Assembly (NCBI GenBank): GCA_028279275.1
Contig: JANQOB010000020.1
Coordinates: 62,001 to 126,000, forward strand
Length of the DNA stretch: 64,000 bases
Reading direction: 5' to 3'
Source: Gammaproteobacteria bacterium
Lineage (GTDB): Bacteria; Pseudomonadota; Gammaproteobacteria; UBA4575
Shown here: piece after piece, positions 24,092 through 33,169 of the stretch
Layout of the letters: each line of letters opens with the position of its first letter
Position numbering within the stretch: position 1 is the first letter of the stretch
The notes under the pieces: generated by a model
Seen by the model: only the letters and a program-made list of their open reading frames with translations
The model's database searches: none
Told to the model about the DNA's origin: nothing
Position numbers and translations under genes: made by a program

Positions 24092-24125
24092 AGACCGTTA
24101 GTAAGCTAGATTGATCTAACGGTCT
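24092..24125. repeat. Perfect 10-bp inverted repeat
   Basis: AGACCGTTAG and CTAACGGTCT are separated by 14 bases, between two minus-strand genes. No T tract follows in either direction, so it is a stem-loop (possible processing or stabilising site) rather than a classic terminator. Confidence 0.5.
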
Positions 24126-24162
24126 GGATATCTAATGAGTGGGGCTGAATATATAGGCCAGC

Positions 24163-24687
24163 TTACTTGTCTTGTTCTACGGTAATTTTAAGCTGGTTTA
24201 GGTTTTCTTTGAACATTTCGCCAATTGAATACTGCATAAATAAAGCAAAATAACCGCCAATAATAGGTGCATCCATATTGCCTTCAAGTGTCCATTTCAC
24301 ACGTGTTCGTGTTGTCGAGGAGCTAACATATTGAATTGCACTTTTGCTTTTGTATTTTCCACCCTGAAAAAACAAATCATACTCAATACCTTTTTCAGGC
24401 GACCAAGATGTAAATGTAAGCGACCCGCCTCCATGTTTGTCTTTCCAGCTTTGATTTGCACCAATGCCTTTAGTTTTTTCGCTAACAGTGATTTCCATAT
24501 CAGGATCATCGCCTTTCCACACGGTCCATTCTTGCCAGGTATTTAAGTCTCCAACATATTTGTGGATATGTTCAGGTGTAGAAGAGATAGTTGTAGTTTT
24601 ACTAATTACAAATTTTGTAGGTAAAAAATATCCTATTACACCTAAAATGATAATCAGGAACAGTAGGAAGCTTAGAAATTTTTTCAT
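24163..24687 (-). CDS. SRPBCC-family protein with membrane anchor
   Basis: A 174-residue protein of the SRPBCC (START/Bet v1-like) superfamily. A single N-terminal hydrophobic segment (F-L-S-F-L-L-F-L-I-I-I-L-G-V-I-G-Y-F-L) is followed by the characteristic opening strand K-T-T-T-I-S-S-T-P-E-H-I and the V-G-D-L-N-T-W-Q-E-W-T-V-W motif near the pocket entrance. Such proteins bind hydrophobic ligands; the ligand here is unknown. It follows a four-helix membrane protein gene by 18 bp, at the downstream end of the dsr locus, where A. vinosum has dsrS. Confidence 0.8.
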   Translation of the reverse strand: MKKFLSFLLFLIIILGVIGYFLPTKFVISKTTTISSTPEHIHKYVGDLNTWQEWTVWKGDDPDMEITVSEKTKGIGANQSWKDKHGGGSLTFTSWSPEKGIEYDLFFQGGKYKSKSAIQYVSSSTTRTRVKWTLEGNMDAPIIGGYFALFMQYSIGEMFKENLNQLKITVEQDK

Positions 24688-24705
24688 TTGGATGAGCAGA
24701 AGTAT

Positions 24706-25116
24706 TCAGCTTGATTTATTTTGATAAATCAAAGCAACAATAACACCAGCTAAAATTAACTGAATAGTAATTGCCGCTATCCAGTTAATGACTATATTTA
24801 TAGGATAAGGAGATACGGCATAGCCAATTAGGTTATGGCCAGCAAAAATAATAGCCAGTAGTAAGCCATATACTGCACCTTCAATTATTCCGCCCCTTTT
24901 AAATGCTTTTGTAAATAAGGCTACAAAACCGATTGAAATAATAATTTGACCAAGCATGATCCAAATACCATGGTTTTGCATATCCGCTTCAGGTCGCCAT
25001 AAGCTTGCAGTGTTTTTGTATGCATCCGCCATTAGCATGCCATGAAATATATAATCAAAAGCCATAACGAATATAATGACGGCGACACATGCAATGATGA
25101 ATTTTTTAGTGTTCAT
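24706..25116 (-). CDS. Small four-helix membrane protein
   Basis: A 136-residue integral membrane protein with four predicted helices: K-F-I-I-A-C-V-A-V-I-I-F-V-M-A-F, I-W-I-M-L-G-Q-I-I-I-S-I-G-F-V-A-L-F, A-V-Y-G-L-L-L-A-I-I-F-A-G, and I-T-I-Q-L-I-L-A-G-V-I-V-A-L-I-Y. His26 and Trp41 sit near the first helix. No established family is recognised with confidence. It starts 21 bp after the dsrR stop, so it may be read from the dsr operon; a role in sulfur oxidation is unproven. Confidence 0.65.
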   Translation of the reverse strand: MNTKKFIIACVAVIIFVMAFDYIFHGMLMADAYKNTASLWRPEADMQNHGIWIMLGQIIISIGFVALFTKAFKRGGIIEGAVYGLLLAIIFAGHNLIGYAVSPYPINIVINWIAAITIQLILAGVIVALIYQNKSS

Positions 25117-25137
25117 ACATATTCCTCACTTTCTAAG

Positions 25138-25464
25138 TTATGTTTCTGTTGGAGGTACGTAATTGGGATCGTTAGGGTTTAAAAATACAAAATGAAATTG
25201 TTTGGGCTCTAATTCTATGTAATCGAGGGTAGTGCCATTTAATAATTCATAGCTTGAATCTGCCACAACAATCTCTACCCCATTCGATTGGAAAGCATGA
25301 TCTTTTTCGTTACCACTTCCAATATCATCAAACCCGAGTCCATAGTGGAGAGAATTATCCTCTTGGCGAGTGGCTGCAATGCGAAGTGGAGTGTTTTCAA
25401 GTTTAGATTCAAGAGCCGCTTTCTTGATTTGTTCGGCAGCCGCTTCAGTTACTTCAATTGTCAT
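25138..25464 (-). CDS. dsrR: DsrR, cysteine-free A-type (IscA-like) protein
   Basis: A 108-residue protein with the HesB/IscA fold: I-E-V-T-E-A-A-A-E-Q-I at the start, L-R-I-A-A-T, and S-S-Y-E-L-L-N-G-T-T-L-D-Y-I-E, as in IscA. All three cluster-binding cysteines of IscA are absent; there is no cysteine in the protein. This is the known character of DsrR, an IscA-like protein encoded after dsrN that supports dsr gene expression rather than carrying a cluster. It is the last recognisable dsr gene, 47 bp after dsrN. Confidence 0.88.
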   Translation of the reverse strand: MTIEVTEAAAEQIKKAALESKLENTPLRIAATRQEDNSLHYGLGFDDIGSGNEKDHAFQSNGVEIVVADSSYELLNGTTLDYIELEPKQFHFVFLNPNDPNYVPPTET

Positions 25465-25511
25465 AGAGTCTTACATTTATAATTATTTTTGAGCCTCTAA
25501 TTGTAGTACAT

Positions 25512-26870
25512 CTACTTATGTGTTTTTACAAATTCTAGAAAGCTTGAAATCCATTGATTTTGTAGCGTATTTCGTTGATGTGCATAACAAGCCAATAGGT
25601 TTTTATACACTATTCCATCATTTTGGCCATTTATGCCGTAACCACGATTAACTTGATAGGCGTATTGCTGATGAGCAAAAGAATTGTTTAATTTGGAGTA
25701 ATGAAATTCATGTCCTGGCAATTCACTAGTTTCTACCCTTCCCCAGGGATGATGTGAAGTTTTTTGTAATAAAGTATAACCACGCCCAATGGGCTTCTCT
25801 TGCATTTGGCAATCAGCGTTGATGATGCCGACCATTTCTGCCCGCTGGTTTTCATATTCAATGGCATTGCACAAATACATTAAGCCGCCACACTCTGCAT
25901 AACATGGCATACCATTTTCAATGGCTGTTTTGATTGTTTTTCTCATGTGAGAGTTATTGGCAAGTTCCTGCATACGTTTTTCCGGGAAACCGCCACCAAT
26001 AAATAATGCATCTGCATCAGGTAGAGTTGTATCGTGTAATGTATCAAAGGGAATAAGTTGTACTCCAAGTTCACGAAATATAGCTAAGTCATCTGCATAA
26101 TAAAAGCCAAACGCTTCGTCATTTGCATAGGCAATATTTAAATCGTACTTGGTGTTAGTTATGTCTTTTTTATAATGCGGTATGGCTTTTGCTGTTTTAG
26201 AAATTTCAATAATTTTATTTATATCGACTTGATCTGAAATAATTTCTGCTATTTGTTTTATTTTTTTATTCGCAAACTGATCTTCATTGCTTGGCATAAG
26301 CCCTAGATAGCGTTCAACTAATTCAAGCTTTTTGTTGCGGTGTACTACGCCTAATACTGGGATAGTTGTATAACGTTCGATAACGGTTTGTAATTTGGCT
26401 GCATGTCGACTACCACCCACAAAATTTAAAATAACACCTGCAATGTTCACTTCTGGGTCAAATTGTTGATAACCCAACAATAGAGGCGCGATTCCGCGAA
26501 TTGTGCCACTTGTGTTTAATATAAGAATAACCGGGGCCCCCGTAAGCTTTGCTAATGCGGCATTGCTATTGCTACCATCTGCAGCAAGTCCATCATGTAA
26601 ACCTTTGTTGCCTTCGATGATAGAGATGTCGGCTTTTTGGCTATGTACGTGAAGAGTGGTTAGGATTTCTTTTTTACTTTGTGTCCAGAAATCTAAGTTA
26701 TAGCAATCATTCTGTGTGGCTTTTGCTAACCACATAGGGTCAATATAATCTGGGCCCTTTTTAAAACTTTGTACGGTATAGCCTTTATTACGCAGCGCGC
26801 TACAGATCCCTACTGTAAGAACGGTTTTGCCAGAAGATTTTTGTGCGGCTGAAAGGAGTAAATGAGCCAC
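25512..26870 (-). CDS. dsrN: DsrN, sirohaem amidase
   Basis: DsrN is a cobyrinic acid a,c-diamide synthase (CbiA/CobB) relative that amidates sirohaem for DsrAB. The N-terminal half has the P-loop-like A-A-Q-K-S-S-G-K-T for ATP. The C-terminal half is a class I glutamine amidotransferase with nucleophile motif C-Y-A-E-C-G-G-L-M-Y and a late H-E-F-H-Y-S. The length of 452 matches CbiA-type enzymes. No other cobalamin gene is present, and its position between dsrP and dsrR supports the Dsr role. It acts in the cytoplasm. Confidence 0.92.
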   Translation of the reverse strand: MAHLLLSAAQKSSGKTVLTVGICSALRNKGYTVQSFKKGPDYIDPMWLAKATQNDCYNLDFWTQSKKEILTTLHVHSQKADISIIEGNKGLHDGLAADGSNSNAALAKLTGAPVILILNTSGTIRGIAPLLLGYQQFDPEVNIAGVILNFVGGSRHAAKLQTVIERYTTIPVLGVVHRNKKLELVERYLGLMPSNEDQFANKKIKQIAEIISDQVDINKIIEISKTAKAIPHYKKDITNTKYDLNIAYANDEAFGFYYADDLAIFRELGVQLIPFDTLHDTTLPDADALFIGGGFPEKRMQELANNSHMRKTIKTAIENGMPCYAECGGLMYLCNAIEYENQRAEMVGIINADCQMQEKPIGRGYTLLQKTSHHPWGRVETSELPGHEFHYSKLNNSFAHQQYAYQVNRGYGINGQNDGIVYKNLLACYAHQRNTLQNQWISSFLEFVKTHK

Positions 26871-26910
26871 GATGTATTAAATAAGCACCTTAGTGCTGTA
26901 AAAAGTTAAT

Positions 26911-28125
26911 TTATGAAGCCTTTGCCGTGTCTAGCTTCAAGGCTTTATCGGAAAGGCTTTCAGGTAAGAAGTCAAGAACAGCAACGCTTACTGTGACAAT
27001 TAACAGCGCTATAGAAATGCCACCTATGCCAAGCAGTATTTCCCATATGCTAGGTGAGTATTCCGCTACAACCCCATCAAAAAAGCTACTGCTGACTTCA
27101 TAACCTGGAAACATATCTAGAGGATAGGCTTGTCCACCGACAATTATTACGTACAACTGAGCTAATCCACCGATAATGACTAATACCGAAGCAATACTTA
27201 AGCAGTTTCGGCATTGACTCATAGGCTTAATAAATACTAATGCGAGAGGGATTAAACTACCTACGACAATCTGTACGCCCCAAAACAAGAATGTATAGAT
27301 CCCACCGTTTAACAAAATAAATGCTTCTATGCCATGGTGCTCTGTTGCATATAAGTTTGTTAAATGTTTTGCGATTACAAAGTACAAAATGGCTGATACA
27401 AATATACCGAGTAATTTTCTAAGTTTATCCAGCATGGCATCACCTAAACTGCGATGTGTCCATGCATAGCTTGCTTGTAGTACTAAAATGAAAACGGCTA
27501 ATCCAAATGCAAATGACATGATGATAAACATGGGTGCCATGATGGCGGCATCATAGGCTTGACGGGCAACTAAAAAACCAAAGATTGAACCCGTACCTGT
27601 GGTAAGTATTAATCGCCAAATAAATGCTAAGAAACCTGCAGGTTTGGTAAATTTATTCATTTTGCGTTCCATCATCATCCACAAATAAATACCCGTAATG
27701 ATGATGAATCCGGTATATAAGAAAATATTCCACGCAAATATCGATTTGAAGTTATATATCGTCATGGCAACGATCAAGCGATCAGGTCGACCTAAATCCA
27801 AAACAAGAATAACCAATCCGCCAACTAATAAAGCAATGGCTAATAGCGCTGAAAGTCTGGCTAATGGTTTGTAGTCATATTTTCCAAATACAGACGAAAT
27901 AGAAGCGACATTTAGAGCACCAGAAGCAGCGACGATTAAAAAGATCGCGATGACATGTGGGAAGCCCCAGATTATTTGATTACTCATGCCAGTAATATGG
28001 TGGCCTTCAACATCCATATGATGTGCGGATAGATAACCAATCAATGCGGCAAGGCCAAGAGCACTTAACAAAATCCAATATTGAATCGATTTTGCTTCGA
28101 TAGAACTAAAACGTGTGGTTTCCAT
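26911..28125 (-). CDS. dsrP: DsrP, NrfD-type quinone-interacting membrane subunit
   Basis: A 404-residue integral membrane protein of the NrfD/PsrC family with about ten hydrophobic segments. It is the quinone-reactive anchor of the DsrMKJOP complex and probably exchanges electrons between the periplasmic DsrJO subunits and the quinone pool. No cysteine motif for a bound cluster is visible in the helices. It starts eight bases after the dsrO stop codon, and 40 bp separates it from dsrN. Confidence 0.92.
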   Translation of the reverse strand: METTRFSSIEAKSIQYWILLSALGLAALIGYLSAHHMDVEGHHITGMSNQIIWGFPHVIAIFLIVAASGALNVASISSVFGKYDYKPLARLSALLAIALLVGGLVILVLDLGRPDRLIVAMTIYNFKSIFAWNIFLYTGFIIITGIYLWMMMERKMNKFTKPAGFLAFIWRLILTTGTGSIFGFLVARQAYDAAIMAPMFIIMSFAFGLAVFILVLQASYAWTHRSLGDAMLDKLRKLLGIFVSAILYFVIAKHLTNLYATEHHGIEAFILLNGGIYTFLFWGVQIVVGSLIPLALVFIKPMSQCRNCLSIASVLVIIGGLAQLYVIIVGGQAYPLDMFPGYEVSSSFFDGVVAEYSPSIWEILLGIGGISIALLIVTVSVAVLDFLPESLSDKALKLDTAKAS

Positions 28126-28133
28126 AATATTTT

Positions 28134-28937
28134 TTATAAACCGCTATATCTCACACCAGTGTTTAGATTCAAGTCTGCACGAATCTGCACACCACCATGT
28201 TTTTCTAACTGTTTTGAAATCTCACTGTTGGGATCATTTAAATCTCCAAACAAAAGAGCTTGATGTCCGTCTTTTGCGCAAGCCTCAGCGCAAGCAGTAT
28301 TGTTGTCACCACGATCCACTTTATGCACACACAAAGTACAACTCTCCACGCAACCCTTACCACGTGGAGCATGTGGAAGTTGGTCAACAAGGGGTTCGTG
28401 AATAAATGAACGAGCTTTATAAGGACAAGCCATCATGCAGTAACGACAGCCAATACATGTATGTGGATTAACCAATACGATACCGTCTGCACGTTTAAAT
28501 GAAGCCCTCGTAGGACAAACATCTACACACGGTGGGTGCTCACAGTGTTGGCACATCATTGGTAACGATGTCACATGTCCGGTTAGTTTATCTTTTATAT
28601 TTAATTTACGAATCCATTGCGCATCGGTTTTGGGTCGGCCTAAATCCCATAAGCCATGCTCTTCATTGCATGCAGTAACACATGCATCGCAATCTTCTTG
28701 GCAGACATTTGTATCAATCAACATACCCCAACGGTGTTTGTCCGTCACGGGTTCATCATCAGGTTTGGCATGTGCAGTTTGATATAACATCACACCAGGG
28801 GCGATGGTTAATCCACCAACTAATGCAGCATTGCGCAAAAAATTGCGTCTCTCAAGATCAACTTCATAGACGACATCATCTGATGAGTCGTTAAGTACGT
28901 GATCAATATTCGTGTCAATTTCTAATTTGTAGCGCAT
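28134..28937 (-). CDS. dsrO: DsrO, periplasmic iron-sulfur subunit (Tat-exported)
   Basis: A 267-residue ferredoxin-like protein. The Tat signal E-R-R-N-F-L-R (residues 29-35) with a following hydrophobic stretch (A-A-L-V-G-G-L-T-I-A-P-G-V) shows export in folded form. Four groups of cysteines provide [4Fe-4S] clusters: C-Q-E-D-C-D-A-C, C-Q-H-C-E-H-P-P-C, C-I-G-C-R-Y-C-M-M-A-C and C-T-L-C-V-H-K. It connects the haem protein DsrJ to membrane subunit DsrP in the DsrMKJOP complex. The twin-arginine lies unusually far from the start (about 30 residues). Confidence 0.94.
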   Translation of the reverse strand: MRYKLEIDTNIDHVLNDSSDDVVYEVDLERRNFLRNAALVGGLTIAPGVMLYQTAHAKPDDEPVTDKHRWGMLIDTNVCQEDCDACVTACNEEHGLWDLGRPKTDAQWIRKLNIKDKLTGHVTSLPMMCQHCEHPPCVDVCPTRASFKRADGIVLVNPHTCIGCRYCMMACPYKARSFIHEPLVDQLPHAPRGKGCVESCTLCVHKVDRGDNNTACAEACAKDGHQALLFGDLNDPNSEISKQLEKHGGVQIRADLNLNTGVRYSGL

Positions 28938-28955
28938 GAGTAAAGTTTTACGTTA

Positions 28956-29450
28956 TTAATGCTCTGCATTACTGAATTGCAAATAATGTTGTATTTTTTG
29001 TTCACTTGATTGATCCACAGTCTGGTTAGGATTGATTGCTTTACGTATCGCTTCTTCAGGGCGATCTGCATGGCACTGAAAACAATCAATATTTACGGCT
29101 GCGAATTGATGACAGCTCGCACAAAAATGCGTTTCCTCAGAATAGCGGGCATATTCACCTTTTGCATTGGCGGTGATATGACATTCAATACACTCAATCA
29201 AGCTATGTTTTTTTGTGCGAATACCATCGATTACGGTTTTATCTCGATGATCTAATACAAATGTAAAGTGCTCTTTGCGCATAACCTCCACCGGCTCAAC
29301 GCATAATGTTTCATCATTATAGTTTTCTTTTGGTGGTGGTATCTCTGGATGGTCATTATGTGCATAGGCAATAGTAATACCAATCGCACAAAATATAAGT
29401 GTGATCACTAATAATACATAAACAAGGTATTTTTTTATAATTTTCCGCAT
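28956..29450 (-). CDS. dsrJ: DsrJ, triheme cytochrome c subunit
   Basis: A 164-residue protein with an uncleaved N-terminal signal anchor (Y-V-L-L-V-I-T-L-I-F-C-A-I-G-I-T) and three haem c sites: C87-I-E-C-H, C110-A-S-C-H and C123-F-Q-C-H. Cys50 lies before the first haem; in characterised DsrJ an unusual His/Cys-ligated haem is known, and this residue is a candidate ligand. It is the periplasmic haem component of DsrMKJOP. It starts 169 bases after dsrL, behind a hairpin with a T run, so JOPNR may be expressed at a lower level. Confidence 0.93.
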   Translation of the reverse strand: MRKIIKKYLVYVLLVITLIFCAIGITIAYAHNDHPEIPPPKENYNDETLCVEPVEVMRKEHFTFVLDHRDKTVIDGIRTKKHSLIECIECHITANAKGEYARYSEETHFCASCHQFAAVNIDCFQCHADRPEEAIRKAINPNQTVDQSSEQKIQHYLQFSNAEH

Positions 29451-29522
29451 TTTCTCAATACTGTTTTATTATTAATGCACTAAGAGTTTTGCACGTATAG
29501 AAATTTAGTTTTCATACCAGGT

Positions 29523-29575
29523 AAAAAATTCGCGCAATCAAGGAGTTTACAAAACGCAAATGACCGATTGAGCGC
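29523..29575 (-). terminator. Hairpin/T-tract attenuator between dsrL and dsrJ
   Basis: On the minus strand GCGC and GATT-type arms (29532-29539 with 29566-29575, one two-base bulge, 26-base loop) are followed by a run of six T. It sits inside the dsr operon, so partial termination would separate high expression of the upstream dsr genes from lower expression of dsrJOPNR. The long loop makes it weaker than a standard terminator. Confidence 0.5.
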
Positions 29576-29619
29576 ATTTTTAACAAAGGATGAGGACAAA
29601 ATAGCATGTCTTAAATGTC

Positions 29620-31572
29620 TTAGTGGCCTAAGGCCATATCGATGTAGCCCGTTGGACACACGTCTGCACAGATATGACAACCAATGCATTTGTTGTAGTC
29701 GGTGTCTACATAACGTCCTGTAGTTGACTCATCTTTCTTTACTCTGAAAACAGCATCTTGTGGGCAATACACTACACAGTTATCACATTCAAAACACATC
29801 CCACAACTCATGCAACGTCCTGCTTCTTCGACAGCTTGCTCTTCAGTGAAGTTTTTCATGCGTTCTTCAAAATGACCTAATACTTGTTCTGCATCTGGGC
29901 CATGTTCTTCACGTAAATTACGTGGTGTGAAAGGGAAGTGTCCTAAGAACAATTCATCATAAGAAATGATTTCTTGTTCCGAGCGATCTTCATAATTATG
30001 TACTGAGAATTTAGATTCATCTGTACCCCAATGCTCACCTGACTGATAGTCTTCAGGCTCGAGTCCCGATTCTTGTAATTTCTCTAATAGATCAAAATGG
30101 TGTACATCCACTTTAGGACGTTTTTTAATCTCAGTATTACTAAAATAGTAGTCGATACTTTCAGCAGCAATGGATGCTTGCCCGATAGCAGTCGTTAATA
30201 AGTGAGGGCGAATGATGTCGCCAGCAACAAAATGACCTTCGCGATTTGGTATTGCATAGAATTTATCTGCATCAATTAAGCCACGACCGTTATCAAATTC
30301 TTCTAGTCCTTCTAGATCTCCTCCTTGACCAATCGCAGATACAATGAGATCGCATTCAATATCGAATTCAGTGCCCTCAACCGGCACGGGTCGGTTGTCT
30401 TCCATTTTGCATTCCGCCATACGTAAAGCCGTCGCACGCCCATCGTTACCAAGAACAACTTTGACCGGCATGACTCCATCTTTAATGGTTACCCCTTCAC
30501 GTTGAGCATCGTGAACTTCGTGTTCTGCTGCAGTCATTTCAGCTTTAGGGAACAATGAAGTAAGTGTCACATCCGCACCTTCCCGAGCTGCAGCATAGGC
30601 CGCATCATGCGCGACATAACCTCCAATTACATGTTCAGGAGCTTCTTCTTTATTAAGTTTCTCAATTCTTCCAAGACGACGTGCAACGGATACTACGTCG
30701 ATTGAAGTATCACCACCGCCTACACATACAACACGGTCAGCGGTTACTTGTAAACGACCTGTATTAAAAGCTTCTAAAAATTTCACTCCTGAAACACAGT
30801 TTGGTGCATCGCCTCCTTCAACCGGTAAGCCACGACCTGATTGACAACCCAGTGCCCACAGAACTGCATCAAACTCTTTTTCAATATCTTCCACCGATAC
30901 ATCTTTACCAACACGTGTATTCATACGTGTTTCGATATTTCCCATATCGATAATGCGTTGTATTTCATGATTCAAAAATTCGCGCGGAGTTCGATAGCCA
31001 GGTATGCCATAACGGAACATGCCACCCAGTTCTTCATGATCATCAAAAATAACACTGGCATGACCCATACGACGTAATTGGTATGCTGCTGCCATTCCTG
31101 CAGGTCCACCACCGATGATGGCTACGGTTTTACCAGATAATTGCTCTGGAGCCTCAAATTTGAAACCTTGCTCGTAAGCTGTGTCTCCTATGTATTGTTC
31201 TACTGCATTAATTCCTACGTAATCTTCTACGTGGTTGCGGTTACAACCATCCTGGCAAGGCGCGGGGCATACACGACCCATCATTGACGGAAATGGATTA
31301 GCATCGGTTGAGCGCAAGAATGCATACTCTTGCATACTCATCCCTTCTACTTGAGGTTTCTCAATACCGCGGACAATTTGCAACCAGCCTCGAATATCTT
31401 CTCCAGAAGGACAGCTCCCCTGGCAAGGAGGTGTACGGTGCACATAAGTAGGACATTTATGAGAAGTATCTTCTTTAAAAATCTGATCGCCAAAATTACC
31501 CCAGGTGTGATCACCGTCTTCAAACATTCTGAATGTTAGTTTGTGGGTCATTTCTTCTTTACTAGTTGCCAT
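29620..31572 (-). CDS. dsrL: DsrL, iron-sulfur flavoprotein NAD(P)H oxidoreductase
   Basis: A 650-residue cytoplasmic protein similar to the small subunit of glutamate synthase (GltD), with a C-terminal ferredoxin domain. N-terminal cysteines (C-P-T-Y-V, C-Q-G-S-C-P, C-P-A-P-C-Q-D-G-C) hold clusters; two Rossmann motifs follow, for FAD (G-G-G-P-A-G-M-A-A-A) and NAD(P) (V-G-G-G-D-T-S-I-D). The tail carries C-M-S-C-G-M-C-F-E-C and C-I-G-C-H-I-C-A-D-V-C clusters. In sulfur oxidisers DsrL partners with DsrAB and passes electrons to NAD+. It supports the oxidative direction of this locus. The gene ends 169 bp before dsrJ. Confidence 0.95.
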   Translation of the reverse strand: MATSKEEMTHKLTFRMFEDGDHTWGNFGDQIFKEDTSHKCPTYVHRTPPCQGSCPSGEDIRGWLQIVRGIEKPQVEGMSMQEYAFLRSTDANPFPSMMGRVCPAPCQDGCNRNHVEDYVGINAVEQYIGDTAYEQGFKFEAPEQLSGKTVAIIGGGPAGMAAAYQLRRMGHASVIFDDHEELGGMFRYGIPGYRTPREFLNHEIQRIIDMGNIETRMNTRVGKDVSVEDIEKEFDAVLWALGCQSGRGLPVEGGDAPNCVSGVKFLEAFNTGRLQVTADRVVCVGGGDTSIDVVSVARRLGRIEKLNKEEAPEHVIGGYVAHDAAYAAAREGADVTLTSLFPKAEMTAAEHEVHDAQREGVTIKDGVMPVKVVLGNDGRATALRMAECKMEDNRPVPVEGTEFDIECDLIVSAIGQGGDLEGLEEFDNGRGLIDADKFYAIPNREGHFVAGDIIRPHLLTTAIGQASIAAESIDYYFSNTEIKKRPKVDVHHFDLLEKLQESGLEPEDYQSGEHWGTDESKFSVHNYEDRSEQEIISYDELFLGHFPFTPRNLREEHGPDAEQVLGHFEERMKNFTEEQAVEEAGRCMSCGMCFECDNCVVYCPQDAVFRVKKDESTTGRYVDTDYNKCIGCHICADVCPTGYIDMALGH

Positions 31573-31613
31573 AACAAAATCCTATTGTTAAGTTTAATAT
31601 TTGAGTTAAAAAT

Positions 31614-33167
31614 TTATGCAGCTTCAGCTTGATCTTCATTATCTGTTGCATCTTCTTCATCGCCTTCAGACACATTTTCGGGCTCTAACACAATCGCGTT
31701 GCTGACCAATTGATGCAAACTCACAATTTGGTCCATGCGAAAATCATAGTATGGGAAAACTTTTGAAAACTGACTTTTACATATCGCACATATAGCGGCC
31801 ATGTGCGTGACACCGTAATCATCTACTACATTTTTCAGCGCTTCCATTCGCGGTTGTGCACCCTTCACGCGTAATTCAATTAAATCATCTGTCAATAAAC
31901 CGCCCCCACCGCCGCAGCAATAAGTGCCTTCTTTAATGGCATAACTCGGCATATCCACATAGTTATTGCATACCGCTTTTATAATTGCTCTTGGAATTTC
32001 GAACTGGCCGCCAGGCATATCGCCCATACGTGATGCACGCGCAACGTTGCAGGAATCATGATAAGTAACGACCATGTCATCATTTTCAGATGGGTCTAAG
32101 TTCAGTTTTCCTTCTTGTATTAACTGATATGTGACTTCACACATGTGTTGCGGTACAGGGTAGTTGGCGTCGAGAAAATCAAATGGTCCAGCCAATGTAT
32201 TTAAGAATGAATAGGCTACACGCCAAGCATGACCGCACTCACCAAATACAATTCTTTTTACACCAAGATCAATCGCAGCTTGTCGTATACGTAATGCAAG
32301 TTTTTGCATGTTTTCGTAACTGCCGATAAACATACCAAAGTTTGCAGCTTCACTTGCATAGGAGCTTAAAGTCCAGGAAATACCCGCTTGATGAAATACT
32401 TTTGCATAACCAATTAAGCCATCAATATGTGGTTCTGCAAAAAAGTCCGCAGACGGTGTAATAAGTAATACTTCTGCGCCTTTTTCGTCAACTGGGAAGC
32501 GAACTTTAACCCCTGTGTCTTCTTCAACGTCTTCTTCTAATCCTTCGAGAGTATCTACAAGGGCCGGCTCGGGTAATCCTAAGTTGTTGCCGATGGTTTG
32601 GGCTTTGCCAATGATTTCATTACAGTATTTTTGTCCTTTACCAACTGCATCCATGACTTCACGTGCTGCCATGGAAATTTCTGCCGTATCAATGCCATAA
32701 GGACAATACACTGAGCAACGACGGCATTGAGAACATTGATGAAAATAGCTATACCAATCATCCAAGACTTCTTTAGTTAAGTCTTCCGCACCAACGAGTT
32801 TAGGAAACAACTTTCCTGATAAGGTATAATAACGCCGATATACTTTTCTAAACAAATCTTGGCGAGCCACAGGCATGTTTTTAGGATCCGTTGTACCAAG
32901 ATAGTAGTGACACTTGTCAGTGCAAGCGCCACATTTCACACAGGAATCTAAAAAGACTTGTAATGAACGATATTTATCTTTGAGCTCGCCCATTTTATCA
33001 ATTGCAACTTGTTGCCAGTCATCTACTAATTCACCTGGAAACCCTAATTTTTCTTGAAACTCTGCTTTTGCAACAAAAGGTTGGCTGTGTTTCATCACAT
33101 CTTTTTCAAGACGCGGGATCACAGGGTATTCATTAAGTACAGGAGTATCGAATTCTGCAGCAGCCAT
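31614..33167 (-). CDS. dsrK: DsrK, HdrD-like catalytic subunit of DsrMKJOP
   Basis: A 517-residue cytoplasmic protein with two [4Fe-4S] ferredoxin motifs (C-V-K-C-G-A-C-T-D-K-C and C-S-Q-C-R-R-C-S-V-Y-C) and the heterodisulfide-reductase-type CCG domains, seen as G-E-C-G-H, H-D-S-C-N-V-A-R and C-C-G-G-G-G-G. It is expected to oxidise or reduce the disulfide/trisulfide form of DsrC. The C-terminal tail is highly acidic (E-G-D-E-E-D-A-T-D-N-E-D-Q). It starts two bases after the dsrM stop codon. Confidence 0.95.
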   Translation of the reverse strand: MAAAEFDTPVLNEYPVIPRLEKDVMKHSQPFVAKAEFQEKLGFPGELVDDWQQVAIDKMGELKDKYRSLQVFLDSCVKCGACTDKCHYYLGTTDPKNMPVARQDLFRKVYRRYYTLSGKLFPKLVGAEDLTKEVLDDWYSYFHQCSQCRRCSVYCPYGIDTAEISMAAREVMDAVGKGQKYCNEIIGKAQTIGNNLGLPEPALVDTLEGLEEDVEEDTGVKVRFPVDEKGAEVLLITPSADFFAEPHIDGLIGYAKVFHQAGISWTLSSYASEAANFGMFIGSYENMQKLALRIRQAAIDLGVKRIVFGECGHAWRVAYSFLNTLAGPFDFLDANYPVPQHMCEVTYQLIQEGKLNLDPSENDDMVVTYHDSCNVARASRMGDMPGGQFEIPRAIIKAVCNNYVDMPSYAIKEGTYCCGGGGGLLTDDLIELRVKGAQPRMEALKNVVDDYGVTHMAAICAICKSQFSKVFPYYDFRMDQIVSLHQLVSNAIVLEPENVSEGDEEDATDNEDQAEAA

Positions 33168-33169
33168 AA

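Noticed and set aside
29480-29689. Minus-strand frame of 69 codons at the end of dsrL
   Set aside because: It overlaps the dsrL 3' end and the hairpin in another frame and has no ribosome site.
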